This document shows positions 44,260-51,286 of a stretch of DNA of 64,000 nucleotides, piece after piece (position 1 is the first letter of the stretch; every line of letters begins with the position of its first letter). The stretch is from Pontibacter rufus (GTDB taxonomy: Bacteria > Bacteroidota > Bacteroidia > Cytophagales > Hymenobacteraceae). The position numbers and the translations under genes are program-made. The notes under the pieces are model-generated. The model did no database searches and had not been told where the DNA came from. It was given only the letters and a program-made list of their open reading frames with translations. Where the stretch lies: contig NZ_JADQDR010000007.1 in NCBI RefSeq assembly GCF_015694705.1, positions 1-64,000 of the forward strand, read 5' to 3'.

Positions 44260-44733
44260 CTATTCTATGATAATCGTTTGTTCTGTGTAGTAATTTTCAC
44301 CCGCTGCGCTATAGTTCAGGCGTACTTTCCAGAGGCCTTTCTGTAGCTTCCCGGCATTCAGCAACTGTCTTTGATTTGCGTCCGGCTGCAGGGGAAGCTC
44401 AAAATCCAGCTTGTCGTCGGAGGGGCGGAAGAAATTAATTTTGCCGCTGATATTTTTACCTGCAAAACTTTCGGGCAATTGCAGCAAAATCGTTTGCGCT
44501 GCCGCATCGTAGTTGACTGCCACCTCGCCCAGCGCTCTGGTGCGGCCTACGGTGTTCATGTGGTCCTGGTAGGCCAGTTCCTGTTCATAATAATTGGTGC
44601 TCACCAGGTCCACGTCCTGGCTCATGGCCCGGTACACAAACGAGGCGATATAGCCCATAAACAGGAGCATGGCGGTTACAACGGCGTAAGGCCAGATGGT
44701 GAAGCTTTTATTTTTATCTTGATTAGTTGCCAT
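44260..44733 (-). CDS. ccoH: FixH/CcoH-family cbb3 assembly protein
   Basis: The 157-residue protein has one N-terminal helix (FTIWPYAVVTAMLLFMGYI) and a periplasmic beta domain with YYEQELAYQDHMN and KGLWKVRLNY, as in FixH. FixH/CcoH is needed for assembly and stability of cbb3 oxidase. It lies 217 bp downstream of ccoG and 4 bp before the TauE/SafE-like gene. Confidence 0.9.
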   Translation of the reverse strand: MATNQDKNKSFTIWPYAVVTAMLLFMGYIASFVYRAMSQDVDLVSTNYYEQELAYQDHMNTVGRTRALGEVAVNYDAAAQTILLQLPESFAGKNISGKINFFRPSDDKLDFELPLQPDANQRQLLNAGKLQKGLWKVRLNYSAAGENYYTEQTIIIE

Positions 44734-44770
44734 TTTGGTAATGTGATAATTTTTTAATGTGCTGATGTAA

Positions 44771-44950
44771 ACCCACCCCCTACCCCTCCCAAGAGGGGAA
44801 TTTTCACTAATGCAAGTTCTACTGGCGCAAGTGTTAAGCGCAGCGTCACTTGTGACTTACAATTGGGCAAGTCTCCAGACTTGCGTGAACCATACTTTAT
44901 ACTTCCGAAAGTCCTGTGTCTTGTGTCCTATGTCTTATGTCCAAAACGCC
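44771..44950. repeat. Three dispersed repeat fragments between ccoG and ccoH
   Basis: The gap contains a half copy of the CCCCTCCCAAGAGGGGAATT repeat (44771-44803), an AAGCGCAGCGTCACTTGTGA repeat ending in AGTCTCCAGACTT (about 44820-44888), and a GTCCTGTGTCTTGTGTCC repeat (about 44908-44950). Confidence 0.5.
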
Positions 44951-46360
44951 CTACTTCGGCGGGGCCAGGAACTTGGTATCCTGTGTGGTAATCAGCTCAT
45001 CGCCATTGTATAAACCGACCTCTACTTCCGAGTTCATGCCTTCGAGCTGGTCCTTGGGTATTTCGGCAAAGAACACGCCTTCCACAATGCCCTGCGCCGG
45101 CAGCACCAGCTCATTTCCAATTACCTGGATGGTTCCGTTTTTGCCAATCAGCTTCAGCGTGAGCGGCATTCTATGGTTGGTTTTGTTGATGACGGAAATG
45201 TTGTACAGGTTCTTGATGGTGCCCTGTTCTGTTTTCTGATAGAGCTGGCCCGGGGTGCGCAGGATGGTCGCTTCGGCACGGTCGCGGAGCAAGAGGAGCG
45301 TCGAAACCGCCACCAGCAATACCACGAGTACGGCGCTGTAGCCCATCACCCGCGAGGTGAACAGCTTCCACTTTTTGCCTTCGGCTATACTTTCTTCGGT
45401 GGCGTAGCGGATGAGGCCTTCGGGTTTGCCAATCATGCGCATGATGTCGTCGCAGGCATCCATGCAGGCGGTGCAGTTGATACACTCTAATTGCTGCGCG
45501 CCGTTGCGGATGTCGATGCCGGTGGGGCATACGTGCACACATTGGTTGCAGTCGATGCAATCGCCTTCGGTGCGTTCCTGCCCTTTGCGCAGCTTGCCCC
45601 GCGGCTCACCACGACCATAATCATAGGCTACCACAACCGATTTCTTATCCAGCATCACGCCCTGCATGCGGCCATACGGACAAACAATGGTACACACTTG
45701 CTCCCGGAAATAGGCAAACACCCAGTAAAAGGCACCTGTAAAGGCTGCCAGTGCACCCAGCCCTGCCAGGTGGTTCAGCGGGTTATCGGTTATAATTTGC
45801 TTCAGCGCATCGATGCCAATCACATAGGCCAGAAAGGTGTTGGCCACCAGGAAGGAGATGGCTAAAAAGATGGCGGTCTTGGAGCCTTTTTTCAGAATCT
45901 TCTCGGTGTTCCAAGGCATCTTGTCCAGCGCTTTCTGTTTGGTATAATCGCCCTCAATGGCATACTCGATGCGGCGGAAAACCATTTCCAGGAAGATGGT
46001 CTGCGGACAAATCCAGCCACAGAACAAGCGCCCGTATACGACCGTGAAAAGGATTACGAACACCGTGATGGCCAGGAACGCCAGCACGAGTATAAAGAAA
46101 TCCTGGGGCCAGAACAGCACGCCGAAAATCACGAATTTGCGTTCGATGATGTTGAGCATCAGGAGCGGCAAACCGTTTATTTTGATGAAGGGTCCGGCAA
46201 ACAGAAAAGCCAGCAAGCCATAGCTTACCAGTTTGCGTTTGTTGTAAAATTTACCTTTCGGCTTTTTGGGATACACCCAAACACGTTTCCCGGACTCATC
46301 TACCGTAGCGATGTGTTCGCGGAAATCGTCGGTTGGTTTTGTTTTTGTTGCAGTTGCCAT
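44951..46360 (-). CDS. ccoG: CcoG/RdxA cbb3 accessory ferredoxin
   Basis: The 469-residue protein has four or five membrane helices, the GRLFCGWICPQTIFLEMVF motif, and two 4Fe-4S sets (DCIDCNQCVHVCPTGIDI and ECINCTACMDACDDIM). A C-terminal Ig-like domain follows. CcoG reduces or handles copper for CuB assembly. It has its own tandem-palindrome promoter at 46490-46555 and is therefore induced in parallel with ccoNO. Confidence 0.95.
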   Translation of the reverse strand: MATATKTKPTDDFREHIATVDESGKRVWVYPKKPKGKFYNKRKLVSYGLLAFLFAGPFIKINGLPLLMLNIIERKFVIFGVLFWPQDFFILVLAFLAITVFVILFTVVYGRLFCGWICPQTIFLEMVFRRIEYAIEGDYTKQKALDKMPWNTEKILKKGSKTAIFLAISFLVANTFLAYVIGIDALKQIITDNPLNHLAGLGALAAFTGAFYWVFAYFREQVCTIVCPYGRMQGVMLDKKSVVVAYDYGRGEPRGKLRKGQERTEGDCIDCNQCVHVCPTGIDIRNGAQQLECINCTACMDACDDIMRMIGKPEGLIRYATEESIAEGKKWKLFTSRVMGYSAVLVVLLVAVSTLLLLRDRAEATILRTPGQLYQKTEQGTIKNLYNISVINKTNHRMPLTLKLIGKNGTIQVIGNELVLPAQGIVEGVFFAEIPKDQLEGMNSEVEVGLYNGDELITTQDTKFLAPPK

Positions 46361-46489
46361 GGCAGTGATAAGTTGTGCGGATTTTATTTCTGCCTATTTT
46401 TTAAATTTTGAATAACTGAATTTTGAATGACTGAATAGAGGAGGTCTTTTTACCTGCCTTTCTCCTCGGTGCATCAAAATCTTCTTCTG

Positions 46490-46555
46490 CAAAATTCTAT
46501 ATTTTGCCCTTGGCTAAAGATGACGGAGGTCATTTCTGGAGGTGATTGTCGTCAG
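46490..46555 (-). promoter_or_regulatory. ccoG promoter with tandem Crp/Fnr-type palindromes
   Basis: The -7 box GAATTTTG (46497-46490, minus strand) lies exactly 36 bp from the palindrome ATGACGGAGGTCAT (46520-46533). A second box GTGATTGTCGTCAG (46542-46555) is 22 bp further upstream. The arrangement is the same as at ccoNO and ccoI. Confidence 0.75.
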
Positions 46556-46632
46556 GAATGGGAGTTCTTTTGATTTTCAATTTGAAGTCTATAGTTTGTC
46601 TAAGCCGGCGTAGCACTTTCAAACCTCCCACC

Positions 46633-46774
46633 GCTGGTGCGAGCTTGTAGCTCGTACCTTTTACATCATGTAGAGCACTACTTCGCCCCCTAGTAGTTTA
46701 TCTGCAGCAAATGATGTAAGGGTCTTCCTAAAGCCGGCACATAAGCGGAAGTACGAGCTGCAAGCTCGCACTAG
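46633..46774. repeat. Composite inverted-repeat element, GAGCTTGTAGCTC type
   Basis: Outer arms (about 46634-46660 and 46748-46774, containing GCGAGCTTGTAGCTCGTAC and its near complement) enclose a second inverted pair built on TTACATCAT and ATGATGTAA. Single copies of the arm occur at 51206-51235 and, as GGGCTGCAAGCCC, at 54491-54503. It looks like a small non-coding mobile or structural element. Confidence 0.6.
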
Positions 46775-46825
46775 CAAACAATGCTTCTTCTTTCTCCTTA
46801 AGCTTAGCATCCACAGGGACAAAAT

Positions 46826-46865
46826 AAAAGCTGCCGGCATTTATACTTAAATGCCTGCAGCTTTT
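46826..46865 (-). terminator. ccoP terminator hairpin
   Basis: The arms 46826-46843 and 46848-46865 pair over 18 bp with one mismatch (AAAAGCTGC and GCAGCTTTT at the base). On the minus strand it follows the ccoP stop by 15 bp and is followed by TTTT. Confidence 0.8.
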
Positions 46866-46880
46866 AATGAAACTCAACTT

Positions 46881-48089
46881 CTACTTCGCCTTCTCGCCTT
46901 GTGGTTCTTTGGCGTTGGCGGGGTTAGAGCCTTGCAAGCTTAGAATGTAGCTGGCTACTTCCAGTATCTGGGTTTTGCCGAGCCTGCCTTGCCAGGCCAC
47001 CATGCCTTTGGCCGGCACACCGAATTTAATGGTGTGGAACAGGTCGTTTACGTCGCCGCCGTGCAGCCAGTACTCGTCTGTCAGGTTCGGACCAACCATA
47101 CCTTCGGCATTCTGGCCGTGGCAGGCGGCGCAGTTCTGGATAAAGGTTTTCTTACCATTTTCCAGGGCCGCAGCATCGGTTAGCACGGTGTAGTCGGTTT
47201 TGGCGTTCGGGTCGTTGTTGGCTTTGGCTGTGAACAGGGCGGCTTGCTGCATTTCCTGTTCATACTCTTCTGCCTGCAAAGCGCCGCTGTTGAATACGTG
47301 GAAGTATAGCATGTAGCCAATGGCAAATACAATCGACACGTAGAACATGGTCTTCCACCAAGGTGGCAGGTCGTTGTCGTACTCCTGTATGCCGTCGAAA
47401 TCGTGGGTAGAGTGAATCACGTCTTTGGCTTTGCCTGTAAACAAGGTGGCATCACCGCGCATCAAAAACAGCACACGCCCGGCAAAGGAAGTACGGAAAT
47501 CCTCATCGTAAATAGAATCTCCCAGCATCGGCACAAACAGGCGGAACAGGATAACGAGCGTTACCAGAATCAGCAACAGGATGGCGGCTGCCAGTGCAAA
47601 CGTGAGCAAAATGGCGGGCGGCAAATCCAGGAAAGCGACTTCGGCGGGAGCCGCAGCCTCAACTGCCGGGGCCGCAGCATCCGGCACAGCCGGTGCAGCT
47701 TCTGCCACAGCGGGTGCGGCACTTTCCTGTTTGATGTAGGCTACCACGTTCTCAATATCCGCATCCTGCAGCTGCCCGCCAAAACTTGGCATCTGAATTT
47801 TGCTATACTTCTCGAACAGCGCCGTAGCTTCCGGGTCGCCTCCTTTAATCACCTCGGTCGAGTTCTTCACAAACTTCTTAATCCAGTCGATGTCGTGGCG
47901 CTTGTCTACGTCTTTCAGCGCGGGGCCTACTACATCGTTTTGTATGCTGTGGCAAACGGCGCAGTTAGCCTCGAACACGGCCTTCCCGGCAACGGCGTCC
48001 TGCGCCTGCGCGGAGTTCGTGCCCATCAGGAGCAAGCCGGCCGTCAGGGCTAGCACTCCGTTTTTCATTGGCATATTGAAGCGGCTCAT
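46881..48089 (-). CDS. ccoP: CcoP-like diheme cytochrome c subunit with extra N-terminal heme domain
   Basis: The 402-residue protein starts with a signal peptide (MKNGVLALTAGLLLMG). A periplasmic cytochrome c (ANCAVCHSIQN, Met in IQMPSFGG) comes next, then an Ala/Pro-rich linker and one or two helices. The canonical CcoP segment (DGIQEYDNDLPPWWK) precedes a second heme domain (NCAACHGQNAEGMVGPNL). Ordinary CcoP has both heme domains after the anchor; here one precedes it. The stop is followed by a terminator. It overlaps ccoQ by 4 bp. Confidence 0.92.
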   Translation of the reverse strand: MSRFNMPMKNGVLALTAGLLLMGTNSAQAQDAVAGKAVFEANCAVCHSIQNDVVGPALKDVDKRHDIDWIKKFVKNSTEVIKGGDPEATALFEKYSKIQMPSFGGQLQDADIENVVAYIKQESAAPAVAEAAPAVPDAAAPAVEAAAPAEVAFLDLPPAILLTFALAAAILLLILVTLVILFRLFVPMLGDSIYDEDFRTSFAGRVLFLMRGDATLFTGKAKDVIHSTHDFDGIQEYDNDLPPWWKTMFYVSIVFAIGYMLYFHVFNSGALQAEEYEQEMQQAALFTAKANNDPNAKTDYTVLTDAAALENGKKTFIQNCAACHGQNAEGMVGPNLTDEYWLHGGDVNDLFHTIKFGVPAKGMVAWQGRLGKTQILEVASYILSLQGSNPANAKEPQGEKAK

Positions 48090-48283
48090 CGGTTGCTTCC
48101 TCCCCTGGTTAGCTCCAGTTCCTCGTCATCGGCACACGGCACCTTGCTCATGGCTTCCACGTGTTTTTTATCCAGCAACGTTACGTACAGCAACAGTCCG
48201 ATAAAGAACAGGAAGAAAATGCTGAGCGAAATAAGCGGGTAAATATCGATACCGGCTATGTTCTGCAATACGTTCTTATACAT
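48086..48283 (-). CDS. ccoQ: CcoQ-like small cbb3 subunit
   Basis: The protein has 65 residues from MYKNVLQNIAG (48283); a longer frame from 48325 adds an unlikely N-terminus derived from an intergenic repeat. One helix (YPLISLSIFFLFFIGLLLYV) is followed by a charged tail, as in CcoQ. It overlaps ccoP (ATGA), which supports translational coupling. Confidence 0.85.
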   Translation of the reverse strand: MYKNVLQNIAGIDIYPLISLSIFFLFFIGLLLYVTLLDKKHVEAMSKVPCADDEELELTRGGSNR

Positions 48284-48297
48284 GGCTATTTTGTTTT

Positions 48298-48394
48298 GGG
48301 ACGTAAGACGCAGGACACAAGACACAGGACTTTTGAGTAAGGCTCTCTCCCATTTTTGTCTTATGTCTTGTGTCTAACGTCTTGTGTCTAAAAT
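48298..48394. repeat. Inverted GTCTTGTGTCT repeat between ccoNO and ccoQ
   Basis: ACACAAGACACAGGAC (about 48307-48328) and TGTCTTGTGTCTAACGTC (about 48359-48385) are inverted copies of the repeat seen at 11636-11690 and 44908-44950. The gap has no coding sequence. Confidence 0.5.
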
Positions 48395-50584
48395 CTACTT
48401 TTGCTCTTCTTTCACTTTAATATCCGTGCCCAGGCGTTGCAGGTAGGCGATGAGGGCTACGATTTCGCGGGCTGGTTTTACCTCCAGGCCTTCTTTGTTC
48501 AGCTGTGCCGTAATCTGGTTGGCCTGCGCCAGCAATTCCTTGTTGCCGTTAGCAATGTCGGCATCGCTGTACGGTACGCCCAGTTTCTGCATCACTTTCA
48601 TCTTCGGCTCGGTAGTGCTCATGTCGATGTCTTTCTCGAACAGCCACGGGTATGGCGGCATAATAGAACCCGGCGACATGGAGGTTGGGTCCATCATGTG
48701 GTGGTAGTGCCACGAATCAGGGTACTTGCTGCCCACGCGGTGCAAATCCGGACCAGTACGCTTGGAGCCCCACAGGAACGGGTGGTCGTACACGAACTCA
48801 CCGGCTTTGGAGTACTCGCCGTAGCGCTCGGTTTCGGAACGGAACGGACGCACCATCTGGGTATGACAGCTCACGCATCCCTCTTTGATGTACACATCAC
48901 GACCCTGCAGTTCCAGCGAAGTATAAGGCTTCACGCTGGCAATGGTCGGCACGTTGGATTTGATGACGAAGGTTGGGATGAACTCTACCAGGCCGCCAAT
49001 CAGAATCGCTACGGTTGCCCATATAGCCATTTGCGTTGGGCGCTTCTCAATCCAGCTGTGCCAGTGGCGGTTGCCGGCTTCTTCTATACTTGCCATCGGC
49101 GGGGCTACAGCGGCTTCGTTGGATAGCAAGGCACCAGACTTTGCTGTTTTGTAGAGGTTAAACACCATCAGGAACACGCCGCTCAGGTACAGGATACCAC
49201 CCACGCCACGCATGTAGTACATCGGGATAATCTGCATCACTGTTTCCAGGAAGTTCGGGTACTGCAGCATGCCTTCTTCGTTGAACTGACGCCACATCAG
49301 GCCCTGTGTAAAGCCGGCCCAGTACAGCGGAATAGCGTAGAACAGGATGCCCAGCGTGCCCAGCCAGAAGTGCGCATTCGCCAACTTTTTAGAGAACAGT
49401 TGTGTGTTGTACAGGCGTGGGAACAGCCAGTAAAGCATGGCAAATGTCAGGAAGCCATTCCAGCCCAGCGCTCCCACGTGCACGTGTGCAATAATCCAGT
49501 CGGTAAAGTGGCCGATGGCGTTCACGTTTTTCAGCGACAACAGCGGCCCCTCGAAGGTAGCCATACCATAGGCCGTAATTGCTACCACCATGAACTTGAG
49601 GATAGGCTCCTCGCGTACTTTGTCCCAGCCGCCGCGCAGTGTCAGCAAGCCGTTAATCATACCACCCCAGCTAGGTGCCAGCAACATCACCGAGAAAGCC
49701 GTCCCTAAGGATTGTGCCCAGTCAGGCAGCGCGGTATACAGCAAGTGGTGCGGACCAGCCCAGATGTAGATGAATATCAAAGACCAGAAGTGAATGATAG
49801 ACAAACGGTACGAGTATACCGGGCGATTCGCCGCTTTGGGCAGGTAGTAGTACATCAGGCCCAGGAACGGCGTGGTCAGGAAGAACGCCACAGCGTTATG
49901 GCCATACCACCACTGCACCAGTGCATCCTGCACGCCGGCATAGCCTGAGTAGCTTTTCAGGAAGGAAACCGGAATTTCGTAGGAGTTTACTGTGTGCAGT
50001 ACGGCTACTGTTAAGAACGTAGCGATGTAGAACCAAATGGCCACATACAAGTGGCGCTCACGGCGCTTGGCAATGGTGCCAAACATGTTCCAGCCGAAAA
50101 TTACCCATACTACTGTAATGGCAATGTCAATCGGCCACTCCAGCTCGGCGTATTCTTTGGTAGAGGTAAAGCCCAGCGGCAGGGTAATTACGGCGGCAAG
50201 TATAATCAGCTGCCAGCCCCAGAAGTGAATCTTGCTGAGTTTGTCGCTGAACATGCGGGCCTTGCAAAGACGCTGCAGCGAGTAGTATACGCCCATAAAA
50301 ATGGCGTTGCCCACAAAGGCGAAAATAACGGCGTTGGTGTGCAAGGGGCGGATACGACCAAACGTGGTGTATTCGGTGCCCATGTTTACGGCCGGGTTCG
50401 CCAGCTGGAAGGCAATCAGCACGCCAATCAGCATACCGGTTACGCCCCAGAACATAGTGGCTACTCCAAAATTCCGGACAATCTTGTTGTCATAAAAGAA
50501 GGTCTCGGCTGCCCGGTGCACCGAGTGGTCGGGCACTTTCCGGTCGGGCGCATTTTCTAAGACTGTTGCTACACTAGTTGACAT
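48395..50584 (-). CDS. ccoNO: Fused cbb3 cytochrome c oxidase subunits I and II
   Basis: The 729-residue fusion has a CcoN part (1-500, with the CuB histidines in WYGHNAVAFF and AGPHHLLYTALPDWAQ, PVYSYRLSIIHFW and heme ligands in IIAHVHVGALGWNG). A linker and anchor helix are followed by the CcoO monoheme domain (KEGCVSCHTQMVRPFR, SKRTGPDLHRVG). The oxidase reduces oxygen with high affinity and pumps protons. The promoter at 50653-50718 carries the tandem palindromes. Fused ccoNO is common in Bacteroidota. Confidence 0.97.
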   Translation of the reverse strand: MSTSVATVLENAPDRKVPDHSVHRAAETFFYDNKIVRNFGVATMFWGVTGMLIGVLIAFQLANPAVNMGTEYTTFGRIRPLHTNAVIFAFVGNAIFMGVYYSLQRLCKARMFSDKLSKIHFWGWQLIILAAVITLPLGFTSTKEYAELEWPIDIAITVVWVIFGWNMFGTIAKRRERHLYVAIWFYIATFLTVAVLHTVNSYEIPVSFLKSYSGYAGVQDALVQWWYGHNAVAFFLTTPFLGLMYYYLPKAANRPVYSYRLSIIHFWSLIFIYIWAGPHHLLYTALPDWAQSLGTAFSVMLLAPSWGGMINGLLTLRGGWDKVREEPILKFMVVAITAYGMATFEGPLLSLKNVNAIGHFTDWIIAHVHVGALGWNGFLTFAMLYWLFPRLYNTQLFSKKLANAHFWLGTLGILFYAIPLYWAGFTQGLMWRQFNEEGMLQYPNFLETVMQIIPMYYMRGVGGILYLSGVFLMVFNLYKTAKSGALLSNEAAVAPPMASIEEAGNRHWHSWIEKRPTQMAIWATVAILIGGLVEFIPTFVIKSNVPTIASVKPYTSLELQGRDVYIKEGCVSCHTQMVRPFRSETERYGEYSKAGEFVYDHPFLWGSKRTGPDLHRVGSKYPDSWHYHHMMDPTSMSPGSIMPPYPWLFEKDIDMSTTEPKMKVMQKLGVPYSDADIANGNKELLAQANQITAQLNKEGLEVKPAREIVALIAYLQRLGTDIKVKEEQK

Positions 50585-50652
50585 GTGCGGTGTCCTCCAT
50601 TAATTAAGATGATGTATGAGTTTATTGGTAATGCTTGTGTTTTCTGACACTG

Positions 50653-50718
50653 CAAAATTGAGCAAGTGCCGCTTCTGAAAAGATGACGGAAGTCATGTTC
50701 CGGGGTGATTGATGTCAG
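50653..50718 (-). promoter_or_regulatory. ccoNO promoter with tandem Crp/Fnr-type palindromes
   Basis: The -7 box CAATTTTG (50660-50653, minus) lies exactly 36 bp from ATGACGGAAGTCAT (50683-50696). GTGATTGATGTCAG (50705-50718) is 22 bp further up. The sequences AAAAGATGACGGA-GTCAT are almost identical to those at ccoG. Confidence 0.78.
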
Positions 50719-50876
50719 AATCAGGATTTGCCGGATGATAGGATGGACAGGATTAATCAATAAAGCATCCCGCTGGTGCGGACACAATCCTATCCTTCCT
50801 GGCGCAAGTCTTAAGCGCAGCATGACTTGTGACGAAGTATGATGGAAGTCTCCAGACTTCCGTGAGCAAGAGTAAC

Positions 50877-51050
50877 TTACTTCTTCGGCTCAGGCTGTTT
50901 CGTACCGCTGACTTCATTATCGAAAAGCACGCGCACGGCGGGGGTGTAATCGTCGTCGTACTGACCGGATTTTACGGCCCACAAGAAAGCACCGAGGAAA
51001 CAGGCAGCCACTGATACGCTGAAACCGATAAGAAGAAAGATGATGTACAT
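50877..51050 (-). CDS. ccoS: CcoS cbb3 assembly protein
   Basis: This 57-residue frame reads MYIIFLLIGFSVSVAACFL then GAFLWAVKSGQYDDDYTPAVRVL, the helix and D-rich tail of CcoS. CcoS is required for inserting heme and copper into CcoN. It is short but unmistakable, and it lies between ccoI and ccoNO. The ATG is at 51048-51050 and the stop at 50877-50879. Confidence 0.9.
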   Translation of the reverse strand: MYIIFLLIGFSVSVAACFLGAFLWAVKSGQYDDDYTPAVRVLFDNEVSGTKQPEPKK

Positions 51051-51129
51051 TTTGAGTTTAAAAGTTAGAGAGTTAAAAAGTTAGAAAGGGAAGCCTTGAA
51101 GACCTCGCGGTGTCCTTGGACCCGCGAGT

Positions 51130-51283
51130 GTCTGAATCAGGATTTACAGGATTAGAGGATTTGCGGGATTCCAAGTTAAACAATACAGACTATTATGCTT
51201 TTTAGCGCTGGTGCGAGCTTGTAGCTCGTACTTATTCTGAATCCTGTCAATCTCAAAATCGTGTAAATCCTGATTCAGACAAT
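51130..51283. repeat. ATCAGGATTTACAGG repeats flanking a GAGCTTGTAGCTC unit
   Basis: TGAATCAGGATTTACAGGAT (51132-51151) and its inverted copy ATCGTGTAAATCCTGATTCA (51259-51278) surround one copy of the GAGCTTGTAGCTCGTAC element (51206-51235). Related fragments are at 17665-17702, 17845-17882, 19078-19115, 50715-50760, 53937-54008 and 54118-54160. Confidence 0.6.
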
Positions 51284-51286
51284 TTG

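Larger units (their letters stand above)
46361..46880. other. Intergenic region between ccoP and ccoG
   Basis: This 520-bp stretch holds the ccoG promoter (46490-46555), an inverted-repeat element (46633-46774) and the ccoP terminator (46826-46865). No coding frame is credible. Confidence 0.6.
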
